This document shows positions 7,114 to 14,991 of a DNA stretch of 64,000 bases, piece after piece. The stretch is from Achromobacter spanius (lineage in GTDB: Bacteria > Pseudomonadota > Gammaproteobacteria > Burkholderiales > Burkholderiaceae_B), in the NCBI RefSeq assembly GCF_003994415.1, contig NZ_CP034689.1, forward strand, positions 992,001 through 1,056,000, in the 5' to 3' direction. The translations under genes and the position numbers were made by a program. Within the stretch, counting starts at the first letter, position 1. The number at the start of each line of letters is the position of its first letter. The notes below the pieces were generated by a model. The model had not been told where the DNA came from, did no database searches, and saw nothing but the letters and a program-made list of their open reading frames with translations.

Positions 7114-7710
7114 ATGGAACACCTCAACCAAACAATCTTCCTGTGGCTCAATGCGCCAGAGCACCCGAATGCTCAGGTGATTACGCTGGCCACTTTCTTT
7201 TCGGAATGGCTCATCTGGGCCGTCCCGATTCTGATCGGCATCGGCTGGCTGCGTGGCAACGAGAACACCCGCAAAACGCTGCTGATCGCTACCGCGTCCG
7301 GCTTGGTTGGACTGCTGGCCAACCAAGTCATCGGCCTGGCTTGGTCGCACCCCCGGCCTTTCATGATCGGGCTGGGGCATACACTCATTCCCCACGTTGC
7401 CGACTCGTCATTTCCCAGCGATCACCTGACGCTTTGGTGGTCGGTTGCCTTCAGCATTCTGATGCAGCGAGGACTGCGAAGAGTTGGTATCGCTTTGGCA
7501 CTGTTTGCCCTCCCCATCGCCTGGTCGCGTATCTACCTGGGGGTTCACTTTCCGCTGGACATGGTTGGTGCCATCGTGGTCGCAGCGTTCAGTGCCGCTC
7601 TGACGCTACACGGAGCACGTTGGTATCTGGGACCGATCTACCGATTGGCCGCCTGTATCTATCGCAAGTTGTTCGGCAGGCTGATCGCGCTGGGATGGGT
7701 GCGCGAATGA
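7114..7710 (+). CDS. PAP2-family phosphatase (undecaprenyl-pyrophosphatase-like)
   Basis: 198 residues, about five membrane helices, with the three PAP2 phosphatase motifs: WSHPRPF (K/x6RP type, about 77-83), SSFPSDHLTLWWS (PSGH type) and WSRIYLGVHFPLDM (SRx5Hx3D). BcrC/YbjG-like members dephosphorylate undecaprenyl pyrophosphate on the periplasmic side or act on lipid A phosphates. Start ATG 7114 preceded by CCCGGAGAC; an upstream in-frame GTG at 7093 is less likely. Sits 56 bp after the PepSY gene in the same operon. Confidence 0.8.
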   Translation: MEHLNQTIFLWLNAPEHPNAQVITLATFFSEWLIWAVPILIGIGWLRGNENTRKTLLIATASGLVGLLANQVIGLAWSHPRPFMIGLGHTLIPHVADSSFPSDHLTLWWSVAFSILMQRGLRRVGIALALFALPIAWSRIYLGVHFPLDMVGAIVVAAFSAALTLHGARWYLGPIYRLAACIYRKLFGRLIALGWVRE

Positions 7711-7779
7711 GCCTATGGATCGGCTAAGTCTGCCTGGTCAGACTGGCGGCAACCCCTTTCACCTCGGCAGGAGAACACC

Positions 7780-8562
7780 ATGAACAATTTGCCCACGGTC
7801 CGAGCAAGCAACTGGCTCAATAAAGTCCCTGAAGTAACGCTGTCGTTCTGGATCATCAAGATCATGTCCACCACGGTGGGCGAGACAGGGGCCGACTTCC
7901 TGGCGGTCAACGCGGGCTGGGGCCAAGGCGTGACCCTTACGGTCATGGCGGCTTTGCTGGCAGCCGCATTGTTCATGCAGTTGCGTACTCGCCGCTACAC
8001 CCCTTGGACCTACTGGCTGACAGTATTGCTGGTCAGCGTGGTCGGTACCCAGATAACTGACCTATTAACCGATGGCCTGGGTGTCAGCCTATACGTCAGC
8101 ACCTCGGTTTTCGCCGCGGCGCTCGCCGCGATCTTCTTTTTCTGGTATCGGGTTGAACGTATCCTATCCATCCATGACGTCGTGACGCGCAGGCGGGAAC
8201 TGTTCTATTGGTCCGCCATCCTCTGCACGTTTGCGCTGGGCACCGCTGCCGGCGATCTGGCGACCGAGGCGCTGGGCTTGGGCTTTACTTGGGGCGCAGT
8301 CGCCTTTGGTGCGCTGATCGGCATCACCTTTGCCGCATGGCGCATGGGTGGAAACGCCGTGTTGACCTTCTGGATCGGTTACATCCTGACCCGTCCCTTC
8401 GGCGCTGCGCTCGGCGACCTGCTGACGCAAGCCAAGACGTATGGGGGCCTCGGCATGGGGGCTATGTGGACCAGCGCCCTGTTCCTCTCCATCATCGTCA
8501 TGCTGGTGGCCGTTGCGCAGTTCGGCATGAACGCAGGACGCTCCGCCCAAGCCGCCAAGTAA
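7780..8562 (+). CDS. multi-pass membrane protein, COG4705/DUF347-repeat type (copy 1)
   Basis: 260 residues built of four similar two-helix repeats: NKVPEVTLSFWIIKIMSTTV then GETGADFL (about 13-40), YWLTVLLVSVVGTQITDLLT, FYWSAILCTFALGTAAGDLA, and FWIGYILTRPFGAALGDLLT. Each repeat ends in a G-x-x-x-D/T-D signature, as in the DUF347 repeat of COG4705 membrane proteins, whose function is unknown. Ribosome binding site AGGAG precedes the ATG. A paralogue lies two genes on (9666). The co-occurrence with PAP2, DedA, cytochrome b561 and a two-component system suggests an envelope role. Confidence 0.75.
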   Translation: MNNLPTVRASNWLNKVPEVTLSFWIIKIMSTTVGETGADFLAVNAGWGQGVTLTVMAALLAAALFMQLRTRRYTPWTYWLTVLLVSVVGTQITDLLTDGLGVSLYVSTSVFAAALAAIFFFWYRVERILSIHDVVTRRRELFYWSAILCTFALGTAAGDLATEALGLGFTWGAVAFGALIGITFAAWRMGGNAVLTFWIGYILTRPFGAALGDLLTQAKTYGGLGMGAMWTSALFLSIIVMLVAVAQFGMNAGRSAQAAK

Positions 8563-8590
8563 CCCTCTTCTCAATCTCCAAGGAGAAACC

Positions 8591-9043
8591 ATGCGCAAGC
8601 AGCACTCTATCGCCCGCCTTGTCGCAACAGCTTCGGCGGTGGCACTCGTAGCCCTTGCCGCCGGCTGCTCCAAGCCTGCCGACCAAGGCGGCACGAGCGC
8701 CGAGCCTGGTGCCGCGGCCAACGCCAGCACGAAATCGCCGGGTAAAACTGCTTCCAAGCTGGGCGACCTGACCGCATTTCGCAATATTGCTGCCGATGTA
8801 GCCGCCATCGTAGACAACGGTGATCTGCCCATCGCCAAGACACGTATCAAGGATTTGGAGACGGAATGGGATTGGGCCGAGGCAGGCCTGAAACCGCGAG
8901 CCGCCAACGACTGGCATGCCCTCGACAAGGCCATCGACAAGGCGTTGGCAGCACTGCGCGCTGATACGCCGAATCAAGCCGACTGCAAGGCTGAGATGGG
9001 TGCCCTGCTAAAAACCTTCGACTCACTCGAAGGCAGGAACTGA
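8591..9043 (+). CDS. lipoprotein of unknown function
   Basis: 150 residues with a lipoprotein signal peptide: basic N-terminus (MRKQHSIAR), hydrophobic core and lipobox LAAGC at about 23-27, followed by a low-complexity linker (SAEPGAAANASTKSPG). The mature part is helical (GDLTAFRNIAADVAAIVDNG, WDWAEAGLKPRAANDWHALD). Residue +2 after the Cys is Ser, which would allow outer-membrane sorting. Strong ribosome binding site (AAGGAG). It lies 28 bp after the first COG4705 gene and 2 bp before dedA, so it is firmly in the operon. Confidence 0.75.
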   Translation: MRKQHSIARLVATASAVALVALAAGCSKPADQGGTSAEPGAAANASTKSPGKTASKLGDLTAFRNIAADVAAIVDNGDLPIAKTRIKDLETEWDWAEAGLKPRAANDWHALDKAIDKALAALRADTPNQADCKAEMGALLKTFDSLEGRN

Positions 9044-9045
9044 AC

Positions 9046-9669
9046 ATGGACATTGCCAGCTGGGTCCAAAGCTGGGGCCTACCAGCCGTGGGCGTCGGAA
9101 GCTTTCTCGAAGGTGAGTCCGTACTGCTGATCGCTGGCGCCGCCGCGGCGCGCGGCCATCTTTCAATCCAGGCGGTAATGGCCGTGGCGGCCGTGGCCAG
9201 CTTTATCGGAGATCAGTTGTTCTTTCTGATCGGTCGGTACTACGGCTCCACCCTGCTGGCGCGCTTTCCTGCGTTGCAGCCACGCGCTCTGCGGGTAGCC
9301 CTGTTGCTCGAGCGTCATCACCTGCCACTGATTCTGTCAATCCGCTTCCTCTACGGCCTGCGCGTCGCCGGGCCGATCGTGATCGGCATGAGCCGCGTGC
9401 CTTGGTCGCGCTTTCTGGTGCTCAACTTCGTTGGTGCCGTGTGCTGGGCCATGCTGATTGGCGGTATCGGCTACGGCACGGGTCATGCACTGGCGTACGC
9501 ACTGCAAAGCGTCGATGCCGATGAGCTTTGGGGCCTGGCGCTGCTGGCCGTATCGGTTTCCCTCACCTGGCTGATCGCGCGACACAGCCCTCGAGGGACA
9601 TCGGGTAGAGAGGGGGCACATCCCGATCTGACTCAAGCAGCAAAGAACCACATTTGGAGAAGAAAATGA
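9046..9669 (+). CDS. DedA/SNARE-associated family membrane protein
   Basis: 207 residues with the DedA core: GVGSFLEGESVLLIAGAAAA (conserved E in the re-entrant loop, about 16-35), FIGDQLFFLIGRYYG, SIRFLYGLRVAGPIVIGMSR (R and G of the family motif) and WSRFLVLNFVGAVCWAMLIG. DedA proteins are undecaprenyl-phosphate or phospholipid flippases in the inner membrane, and several affect resistance to cationic peptides. The C-terminus (about 175-207) is polar and atypical. Starts 2 bp after the lipoprotein gene; its stop overlaps the next ATG. Confidence 0.85.
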   Translation: MDIASWVQSWGLPAVGVGSFLEGESVLLIAGAAAARGHLSIQAVMAVAAVASFIGDQLFFLIGRYYGSTLLARFPALQPRALRVALLLERHHLPLILSIRFLYGLRVAGPIVIGMSRVPWSRFLVLNFVGAVCWAMLIGGIGYGTGHALAYALQSVDADELWGLALLAVSVSLTWLIARHSPRGTSGREGAHPDLTQAAKNHIWRRK

Positions 9670-10439
9670 ACACCAATGAATCGATGGCCAGCCTCCAAGA
9701 TGCATTGGCCAAAGTGCCCGAAGTTACGCTGGGCTTTTGGCTCATCAAAATCGCCGCCACGACGCTCGGCGAAACTGGAGGCGACGCTGTCTCGATGTCC
9801 ATGAACCTGGGCTACCTGGTCGGCACAGGCATATTCGCAGTGATCTTCCTGGCCGCCGTCGTCGCGCAGGTCAAGGCCAAGAGCTTCCACCCCTTCCTGT
9901 ATTGGGCCACCATCATCGCTACCACGACAGTCGGCACGACGCTGGCCGATTTTGCGGATCGTTCACTCGGAATCGGGTACGCTGGCGGTTCGAGCTTGCT
10001 GCTGGTCTTGTTGCTCGGTTCGCTCTTAGTCTGGCATCGCACCCTCGGCTCTGTGTCAGTGAGCACCGTCAGTTCACCCAAGGCCGAAGCGTTTTATTGG
10101 CTGACAATCATGTTTTCCCAGACTCTGGGCACGGCGTTGGGTGACTGGACGGCTGATACGGCGGGCCTGGGCTATACAGGCGCAGCCGTCGTGTTCAGTG
10201 GGTTGCTTGCTCTGATTGTGGCAGCCTACTACTGGACGGATCTATCCCGCACGCTACTTTTCTGGGCGGCGTTCATCCTGACCCGCCCGCTAGGTGCCGT
10301 GGTAGGGGATTTTCTGGACAAGCCGCTGAGCGCGGGCGGTCTGGCCCTGGATCGCTACTCCGCGTCGGCCGCGCTGCTGACATTCATGCTGACCGCCATC
10401 TTGCTCTTCAAGCAACGTGCAGCCAGGACCGCACATTAA
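9666..10439 (+). CDS. multi-pass membrane protein, COG4705/DUF347-repeat type (copy 2)
   Basis: 257 residues, same four-repeat layout as the gene at 7780: AKVPEVTLGFWLIKIAATTL then GETGGDAV, YWATIIATTTVGTTLADFAD, FYWLTIMFSQTLGTALGDWT, FWAAFILTRPLGAVVGDFLD. The K-V-P-E-V-T-L-x-F-W start and the T-R-P-x-G-A-x-x-G-D end are shared with copy 1, so the pair probably arose by duplication and may form a heterodimer. ATG overlaps the dedA stop (ATGA), with AGAAGAAA upstream. Confidence 0.75.
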   Translation: MNTNESMASLQDALAKVPEVTLGFWLIKIAATTLGETGGDAVSMSMNLGYLVGTGIFAVIFLAAVVAQVKAKSFHPFLYWATIIATTTVGTTLADFADRSLGIGYAGGSSLLLVLLLGSLLVWHRTLGSVSVSTVSSPKAEAFYWLTIMFSQTLGTALGDWTADTAGLGYTGAAVVFSGLLALIVAAYYWTDLSRTLLFWAAFILTRPLGAVVGDFLDKPLSAGGLALDRYSASAALLTFMLTAILLFKQRAARTAH

Positions 10440-10484
10440 ACTTAAGCCGCAGCGCAAGCGGCGCGGCAGTCTCCAGGAGAGAAA

Positions 10485-11039
10485 ATGAGCAAAACCGAAG
10501 CCATTCACTACGACGGAATCAGCAAGATCTTTCACTGGCTCACCGTCATCCTCATTTTTGCCGCCTTTGTTCTCGGCCCCGGAGATTTCGGACGCCTGGT
10601 CCATGCTAATGGCGATCCCGGCGCACGACTGGACATTGTGTGGCACGAAACATTGGGAATAAGCATCTTTGCACTAACCTTTCTGCGCCTGTTGTGGGTT
10701 GCCCTGCGCTCGGGCGCGCCTGATCACAAGCTCGAACCCAAGCTGCGTCTGGCCTCCAGATTGATGCACATTGCCTTATGGACCCTGCTGTTTGCATTGC
10801 CGTTGACCGCTTTGCTTACACTGGCATCGGAAGGCCAACCGCTGACGCTGCTGGGCGGTTTGCGCATTACCGAATTGCCTTGGATCGCTTCCGCTCCGGT
10901 CCTCGGCGTGGCCGATTGGGGCGATATCCACTCCTTCCTGGGAGATGCCATCATCTGGCTGGCGGGCATTCATGCAGTTGCCGCCCTCTACCACCACTTC
11001 GTACTCAAAGACGGCGTATTCAGATCAATGCTGCCTTGA
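10485..11039 (+). CDS. cytochrome b561-family membrane haem protein
   Basis: 184 residues, four membrane helices. Conserved His residues expected to bind two b haems are visible in KIFHWLTVILIFAAFVLGPG, IVWHETLGISIFALTFLRLL, MHIALWTLLFALPLTALL and LAGIHAVAALYHHFVLKDGV. Members transfer electrons across the inner membrane, often from quinol. The PepSY gene of the same operon is noteworthy because PepSY and cytochrome b561 genes often co-occur. AGGAGA precedes the ATG. It sits 45 bp after the second COG4705 gene and 29 bp before the response regulator. Confidence 0.8.
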   Translation: MSKTEAIHYDGISKIFHWLTVILIFAAFVLGPGDFGRLVHANGDPGARLDIVWHETLGISIFALTFLRLLWVALRSGAPDHKLEPKLRLASRLMHIALWTLLFALPLTALLTLASEGQPLTLLGGLRITELPWIASAPVLGVADWGDIHSFLGDAIIWLAGIHAVAALYHHFVLKDGVFRSMLP

Positions 11040-11068
11040 GCGGCTTACCCAGACTGCATGGAGAACGT

Positions 11069-11734
11069 ATGCGGGTTTTGCTGGTCGAAGACGACCTCAT
11101 GATTGGCGAGGCGGTCCAAGGCGCATTGAAGGACGCCGCGTACGCGGTCGATTGGGTGCGGAATGGGCAAAGCGCGCTGGCGGCATTGGGCTGCCAGCAT
11201 TACGACCTGCTTCTGCTGGACCTTGGCCTGCCGGGCAAGGACGGGTTGCAGGTCCTGCACGATGTCCGCGCCAGCGACAACGGCGTGCCGCTGATTATCA
11301 TCACCGCTCGGGACGGGCTCGATGACCGGCTGCGCGGCCTGGATGGGGGGGCCGACGATTACGTGCTCAAGCCTTTTGAGATGACGGAGCTTCAGGCCCG
11401 CATGCGTGCCGTGCTGCGCCGCAAAGCCGGGGCATCCAGACCGGTGATGAGCAATGGCGTGGTTTCCCTCGATTTGGCCACCAAGGAGGCGCATGTCAAG
11501 TCCGCCCCTGCCCAGCAACTCTCCAATCGCGAGTTCTCGCTGCTGCAAGCCCTGCTGGCCCGGCCGGGAGCCATTCTCTCGCGCAGTGAACTGGAAGATC
11601 GCATATACGGGTGGGGCGAAGAGGTCGAAAGCAACGCCGTTGAATATCTGATCCACGCACTGCGACGCAAGCTCGGAAGCGACATTATCAAGAACGTCAG
11701 GGGCGTCGGATGGATGGTCTCAAAAAACGTTTGA
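11069..11734 (+). CDS. OmpR-family response regulator (QseB/PmrA-like)
   Basis: 221 residues. Receiver domain 1-120 with acidic pair E7-D8-D9, phosphoacceptor D51 (LLLLDLGLPGKDG) and the Lys of DDYVLKPFE. Winged-helix output domain 125-220 (LSNREFSLLQALLARPGAIL, VEYLIHALRRKLG, IKNVRGVGWMV). Closest in layout to QseB/PmrA/BasR regulators, which control lipid A and envelope genes. ATG 11069 has GGAGA upstream. The histidine kinase start lies inside its last codons (25-nt overlap). Confidence 0.87.
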   Translation: MRVLLVEDDLMIGEAVQGALKDAAYAVDWVRNGQSALAALGCQHYDLLLLDLGLPGKDGLQVLHDVRASDNGVPLIIITARDGLDDRLRGLDGGADDYVLKPFEMTELQARMRAVLRRKAGASRPVMSNGVVSLDLATKEAHVKSAPAQQLSNREFSLLQALLARPGAILSRSELEDRIYGWGEEVESNAVEYLIHALRRKLGSDIIKNVRGVGWMVSKNV

Positions 11735-13083
11735 ACGAATCGGTTCAGCTCAAGCTGTCCTTCACCCTGTCGCTGGCCATCCTCGTGGTGGCCGTCGTGG
11801 CAGGTGTCTTCTCGTTCCTATCGGCCTTCGACGAAGCCCATGAGCTACAGGACGATGTTCTACGCCAAGTGGCACAGCTCATGGATCGGCAGCGCCTGTC
11901 ACCGGCCCCGCCGACGACAGATGTTCGCCCTATTGATATCGATGAAGAAGCGCGTGTGATCGTCCAGCGCTTGGGTGAAGCCAATCCATCTGAGGCAAGC
12001 GTGGATGCAGGGGGCACGCTTCCCCTTCCGAAGACTCTCGCTGATGGGTTGCACACGCTCGAGGTCGGTGGTGAGTCGTTCCGGGTGCTGGTCAAGACCA
12101 CGGCTGCAGGTGAGGGCATCGCCGTGGCGCAAGAAGCGGGCTTCCGCAATGAAATCGCCCGCGACGGAGCATTGCGCACCGTGATGCCTTTTCTGATTCT
12201 CGTGCCGGTACTGCTATTGATCGTCGCCGATCTGGTGCGCAAGATGTTCCGCCCCATTGCCGCGCTTTCCGAGGAAATCGACCGGCGCGCCGAGCAGGAA
12301 CTGCACCCCATCGAAGACCGTCACCTTCCGGCCGAGGTGCGCCCGTTCGCCGTTGCGATCAATCGCCTGCTCGCCCGTGTCGGCCAGTCTATGGAATCGC
12401 AGCACCGCTTTGTGACAGACGCCGCACACGAGCTGCGCTCGCCTTTGACTGCGCTCTCGCTGCAAGCGGAGCGGCTGGGAGATGCGGAAATGTCCGGCCT
12501 GGCACATGAGCGACTGACGGTCTTACGCCAAGGTATCGAGCGCGGCCGAAGCCTGCTAAATCAACTCCTAACTTTGGCCAGGGCACAGTCGGCCACTGAC
12601 GCACCAAAGTTGCCGGTATCCCTCCAAAGCATCTACCGCCGTGTGCTGGAAGATCTCATGCCGTTGGCCGAGGCCAAGCACATCGACATCGGGGTCGAAG
12701 GCACGCAAGACGCAGAAGTGTGGGCGAGCGAGATGGACATGATCGCCCTGGTCAAAAATCTGGTCGACAACGCTATTCGCTACACGCCGGAGGGCGGGAG
12801 GGTCGATCTTTCCGTGGGGGCATCAGAAGGGAAAGCCGAGCTTCGTGTTCAAGACAGCGGGCCTGGCATTCCGCAGGCCGAACGGGACCGGGTTTTTGAT
12901 CCCTTCTACCGCACGCTCGGCAACGAGCAGATCGGTTCGGGACTGGGGCTGTCCATTGTCCAAACGGTCGCCCATCGCGTCGGCGCAGAGATTCGGCTCG
13001 ACTTCTCAGATGAAGAGAGGCAAATCGGCTTGAGTGTCATCGTCCAATTTTCAAGATCCGGCTCGCCGCACGCATCGGATTAG
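11710..13083 (+). CDS. sensor histidine kinase (QseC/PmrB-like)
   Basis: 457 residues. First membrane helix about 17-38, periplasmic sensor about 40-155, second helix about 158-176, HAMP-like region after it. Phosphoacceptor His240 in RFVTDAAHELRSPLTALSLQ; N box NLVDNAIRYTPEGGRV; G1 VQDSGPGIP; G2 GSGLGLSIVQTV. It partners the overlapping response regulator. The short sensor loop lacks an obvious acidic metal-binding ExxE motif of PmrB, so the signal cannot be read from sequence. Last gene of the operon. Confidence 0.87.
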   Translation: MDGLKKRLNESVQLKLSFTLSLAILVVAVVAGVFSFLSAFDEAHELQDDVLRQVAQLMDRQRLSPAPPTTDVRPIDIDEEARVIVQRLGEANPSEASVDAGGTLPLPKTLADGLHTLEVGGESFRVLVKTTAAGEGIAVAQEAGFRNEIARDGALRTVMPFLILVPVLLLIVADLVRKMFRPIAALSEEIDRRAEQELHPIEDRHLPAEVRPFAVAINRLLARVGQSMESQHRFVTDAAHELRSPLTALSLQAERLGDAEMSGLAHERLTVLRQGIERGRSLLNQLLTLARAQSATDAPKLPVSLQSIYRRVLEDLMPLAEAKHIDIGVEGTQDAEVWASEMDMIALVKNLVDNAIRYTPEGGRVDLSVGASEGKAELRVQDSGPGIPQAERDRVFDPFYRTLGNEQIGSGLGLSIVQTVAHRVGAEIRLDFSDEERQIGLSVIVQFSRSGSPHASD

Positions 13084-13677
13084 TGGTTCGCGTAGGCTAC
13101 ATCCTAACTTGGCGTCAAGATCGGCTCGCGAAATGCGTCAGTTTAGGATGATGTTGTTCCTTTCGGAAGACGACTAAACGGAATTTCATGAGTCGGATAC
13201 ACCAGAGATCAGCGGCCATGTATTTGCATTCAATCAGTCTGCCATCATCACCGCAGCGATTGCTTCAGCGTCCACGCGGCGTCTCTATGCTTGGCGCCTG
13301 CTTCATGGCCCGCCGTGGGGTCCGCGTCGCGACGTTTGGGAGAGTGGCCAGCATCAACGATAGGGTATGGGCTTTTAGACTCGGCTGGGTTCCGCCGATG
13401 GCGCTATCTCTACAAACGAATCCGAGATGAAATGCCTTTCGTCTTCAAATAGCTGGGTTGAATATGGTGCAACAGCCGGTTGACTGCGTAAGCCTATTAG
13501 AGGCTTACGCGAACCAGGTTTTCGAGCGCGAACAAAATGCCTCATCTGTCAAAATATGACCCGCCGTAATACGGGCGAGTGTTGCCAAGAAGATCTCCAA
13601 GGGCGATGCGAAGAGTTGATATCGAGGGTCCAATGAGCTTTGATCTGTTTACGCCACAACATTGAATTTTTCCGGAT
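13084..13677. other. 594-bp gap without a convincing gene
   Basis: No family resemblance in any frame; the open frames here lack ribosome binding sites and homologous motifs. It contains a perfect 10-bp hairpin at 13486-13510 and a short GGAAGACGACT stretch near 13165 that recalls Tn402-type ends but matches too few bases to call. Confidence 0.6.
13486..13510. terminator. perfect hairpin, possible terminator
   Basis: GCGTAAGCCT and AGGCTTACGC form a 10-bp perfect stem with a 5-nt loop. It lies between the kinase gene and the next PAP2 gene. There is no T-run after it on either strand, so a terminator role is only a guess. Confidence 0.35.
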
Positions 13678-14229
13678 ATGTATAACCTCAGCACGATTGA
13701 GCTCTGGAACGTTGCTGCCTTTGAATTTCTTCGCGCAGCCACTGATACTCCTCATTTATTGGCCAAATTAGGAGCATTACTGACTGAGCTGCCCGTGTAC
13801 TTGGCCGTCGCCCTGATATTGGTCGACTTATGCCGGCGCCGCGATGGGGCGACGGCCACCGTTTTGATTGTGGCGTGCGTTGCAGCTCGACTGATGGAGG
13901 CGTTGGCCAATCTTTACATTTACCACGCACGTCCCTTCGCTGTGGGGTTTGGTCCGGCGCTGATTTCTCATGCCGCCAACAATTCCATGCCCAGTTCGCA
14001 TGTCACTTTTGTTTGGACCATAGCGATGGTCACTGCGTTTGGCGGGCGCTGGCCTTTGGCTGGGACACTAATCCTGTTGGGCGCCGTGTTGGCATGGGCA
14101 CGCATCTATGTGGGCATCCATTGGCCATTAGATATGGTGGGCGCGGCCCTGGTCGCAGTGGTATGCGCAGCTTTGGGAAGCACAGCACAACACTGGGGTG
14201 CCAATTTCGTTAGAGGCCGACAATCGTAA
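13678..14229 (+). CDS. PAP2-family phosphatase (BcrC-like, second copy)
   Basis: 183 residues with PAP2 motifs YHARPF (about 79-84), NNSMPSSHVTFVWT (PSSH) and WARIYVGIHWPLDMVGA (the R-x5-H-x3-D motif complete, although the preceding Ser is Ala). This fits the BcrC type undecaprenyl-pyrophosphate phosphatase of the inner membrane. Distinct from the PAP2 at 7114. Upstream sequence has no strong ribosome binding site. Downstream lie the deacetylase, GtrA and glycosyltransferase genes, all of which use or move undecaprenyl-phosphate carriers. Confidence 0.8.
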   Translation: MYNLSTIELWNVAAFEFLRAATDTPHLLAKLGALLTELPVYLAVALILVDLCRRRDGATATVLIVACVAARLMEALANLYIYHARPFAVGFGPALISHAANNSMPSSHVTFVWTIAMVTAFGGRWPLAGTLILLGAVLAWARIYVGIHWPLDMVGAALVAVVCAALGSTAQHWGANFVRGRQS

Positions 14230-14619
14230 ACGTGAATTCGTTGATTGCTTGTATTCCCTCTTTGAATCGTCAAAGCAGAGAAGTGAAATAATCACCTGGG
14301 CATCTGGCGCACCTACTATGCTGACTTCCTTTATGGCCCGGCAGTCGAATTCATAGAGGCTCTGACAATTTCGCTCGCCGTCGTGGTGGTTGCAAGGACG
14401 GGGATCCGCATTGTCGGGAACTGCCGTGGCAGCCGCTGTGCTTATTGGAATCATCGCTGCGCATGATCCGTCGCTCACCGGAATTCGGTTGCGCATTGTC
14501 CAACTGTTCGTGGAAACGCTCCTGCTTCTCTTCGGCTTTCGCTAGCTTCGCAAGGCAATATTGCGAGCGGCCAGAGTCTTGTCGCTGCATGAAGAAACAT
14601 TAGCGCTCGAAAAAGAGGC
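14230..14619. other. degenerate intergenic DNA
   Basis: About 390 bp with no intact gene. One frame around 14335-14460 reads YGPAVEFIEALTISLAVVVV, a membrane-like stretch that may be a decayed gene, but no family can be named. Confidence 0.4.
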
Positions 14620-14700
14620 AGTCTGATCGAAAACGTCGCCCGCAAGGCCATGCGCCCGGTCGACAAGCATAAGTCGTGTGCCCGTATGCGCGCGGAAAAG
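14620..14700 (+). pseudogene. fragment of a large ParB-like gene
   Basis: 27 codons read SLIENVARKAMRPVDKHKSC then ARMRAEK, nearly the same as SLIENIARKAMHPADVYESY then ARMRAEK inside the intact ParB-like gene at 26745 (about residues 115-141). The DNA is also similar. It is therefore a scrap of a related plasmid gene, abutting a LysR fragment, and marks a recombination junction. Confidence 0.75.
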
Positions 14701-14729
14701 TGGACGACAAGGACGCTGCGCCTCCTCAC

Positions 14730-14973
14730 GCAACGTGGTCGGCACCCGAATATCTGATGTTGGTGGAAATGGCCAGTTTGGGGTTCGGCTGGACTGAATT
14801 GCCCCGTTGCATGATTCAGCGCCTTGGCCGCGACCCGTTGGTGGAATCGTCGCTGCCCGGGTGGGCCGCGCCACATATCTGTCGACGCTGTGTGGCCCAC
14901 CCACCGCGCGCTAAGGTCGGCAGGCGCATGGCTGCTCGAAAGCCTGACACGGGACCGCACCACGCCGACCTGA
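14730..14973 (+). pseudogene. LysR-type regulator, C-terminal fragment with frameshift
   Basis: Frame one reads YLMLVEMASLGFGWTELPRC then DPLVESSLPGW; after a frameshift near 14875 it continues ISVDAVWPTHRALRSAGAWL then LESL, ending at TGA 14971-14973. This is the end of a LysR substrate-binding domain (G-x-G-W-x-E-L-P-R and V-W-x-T-H-R motifs). The helix-turn-helix half is missing and the ParB scrap takes its place. Confidence 0.7.
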
Positions 14974-14991
14974 CCGCGCGGGGCGCGAAGT

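Noticed and set aside
13150..13176. Possible further Tn402-type end (TTTCGGAAGACGACT)
   Set aside because: Only about 13 consecutive positions resemble the end, the TGTCA tip is absent and no duplication is visible.
13188..13430. 80-codon plus-strand frame
   Set aside because: No ribosome binding site, no recognised motif, isolated between two genes.
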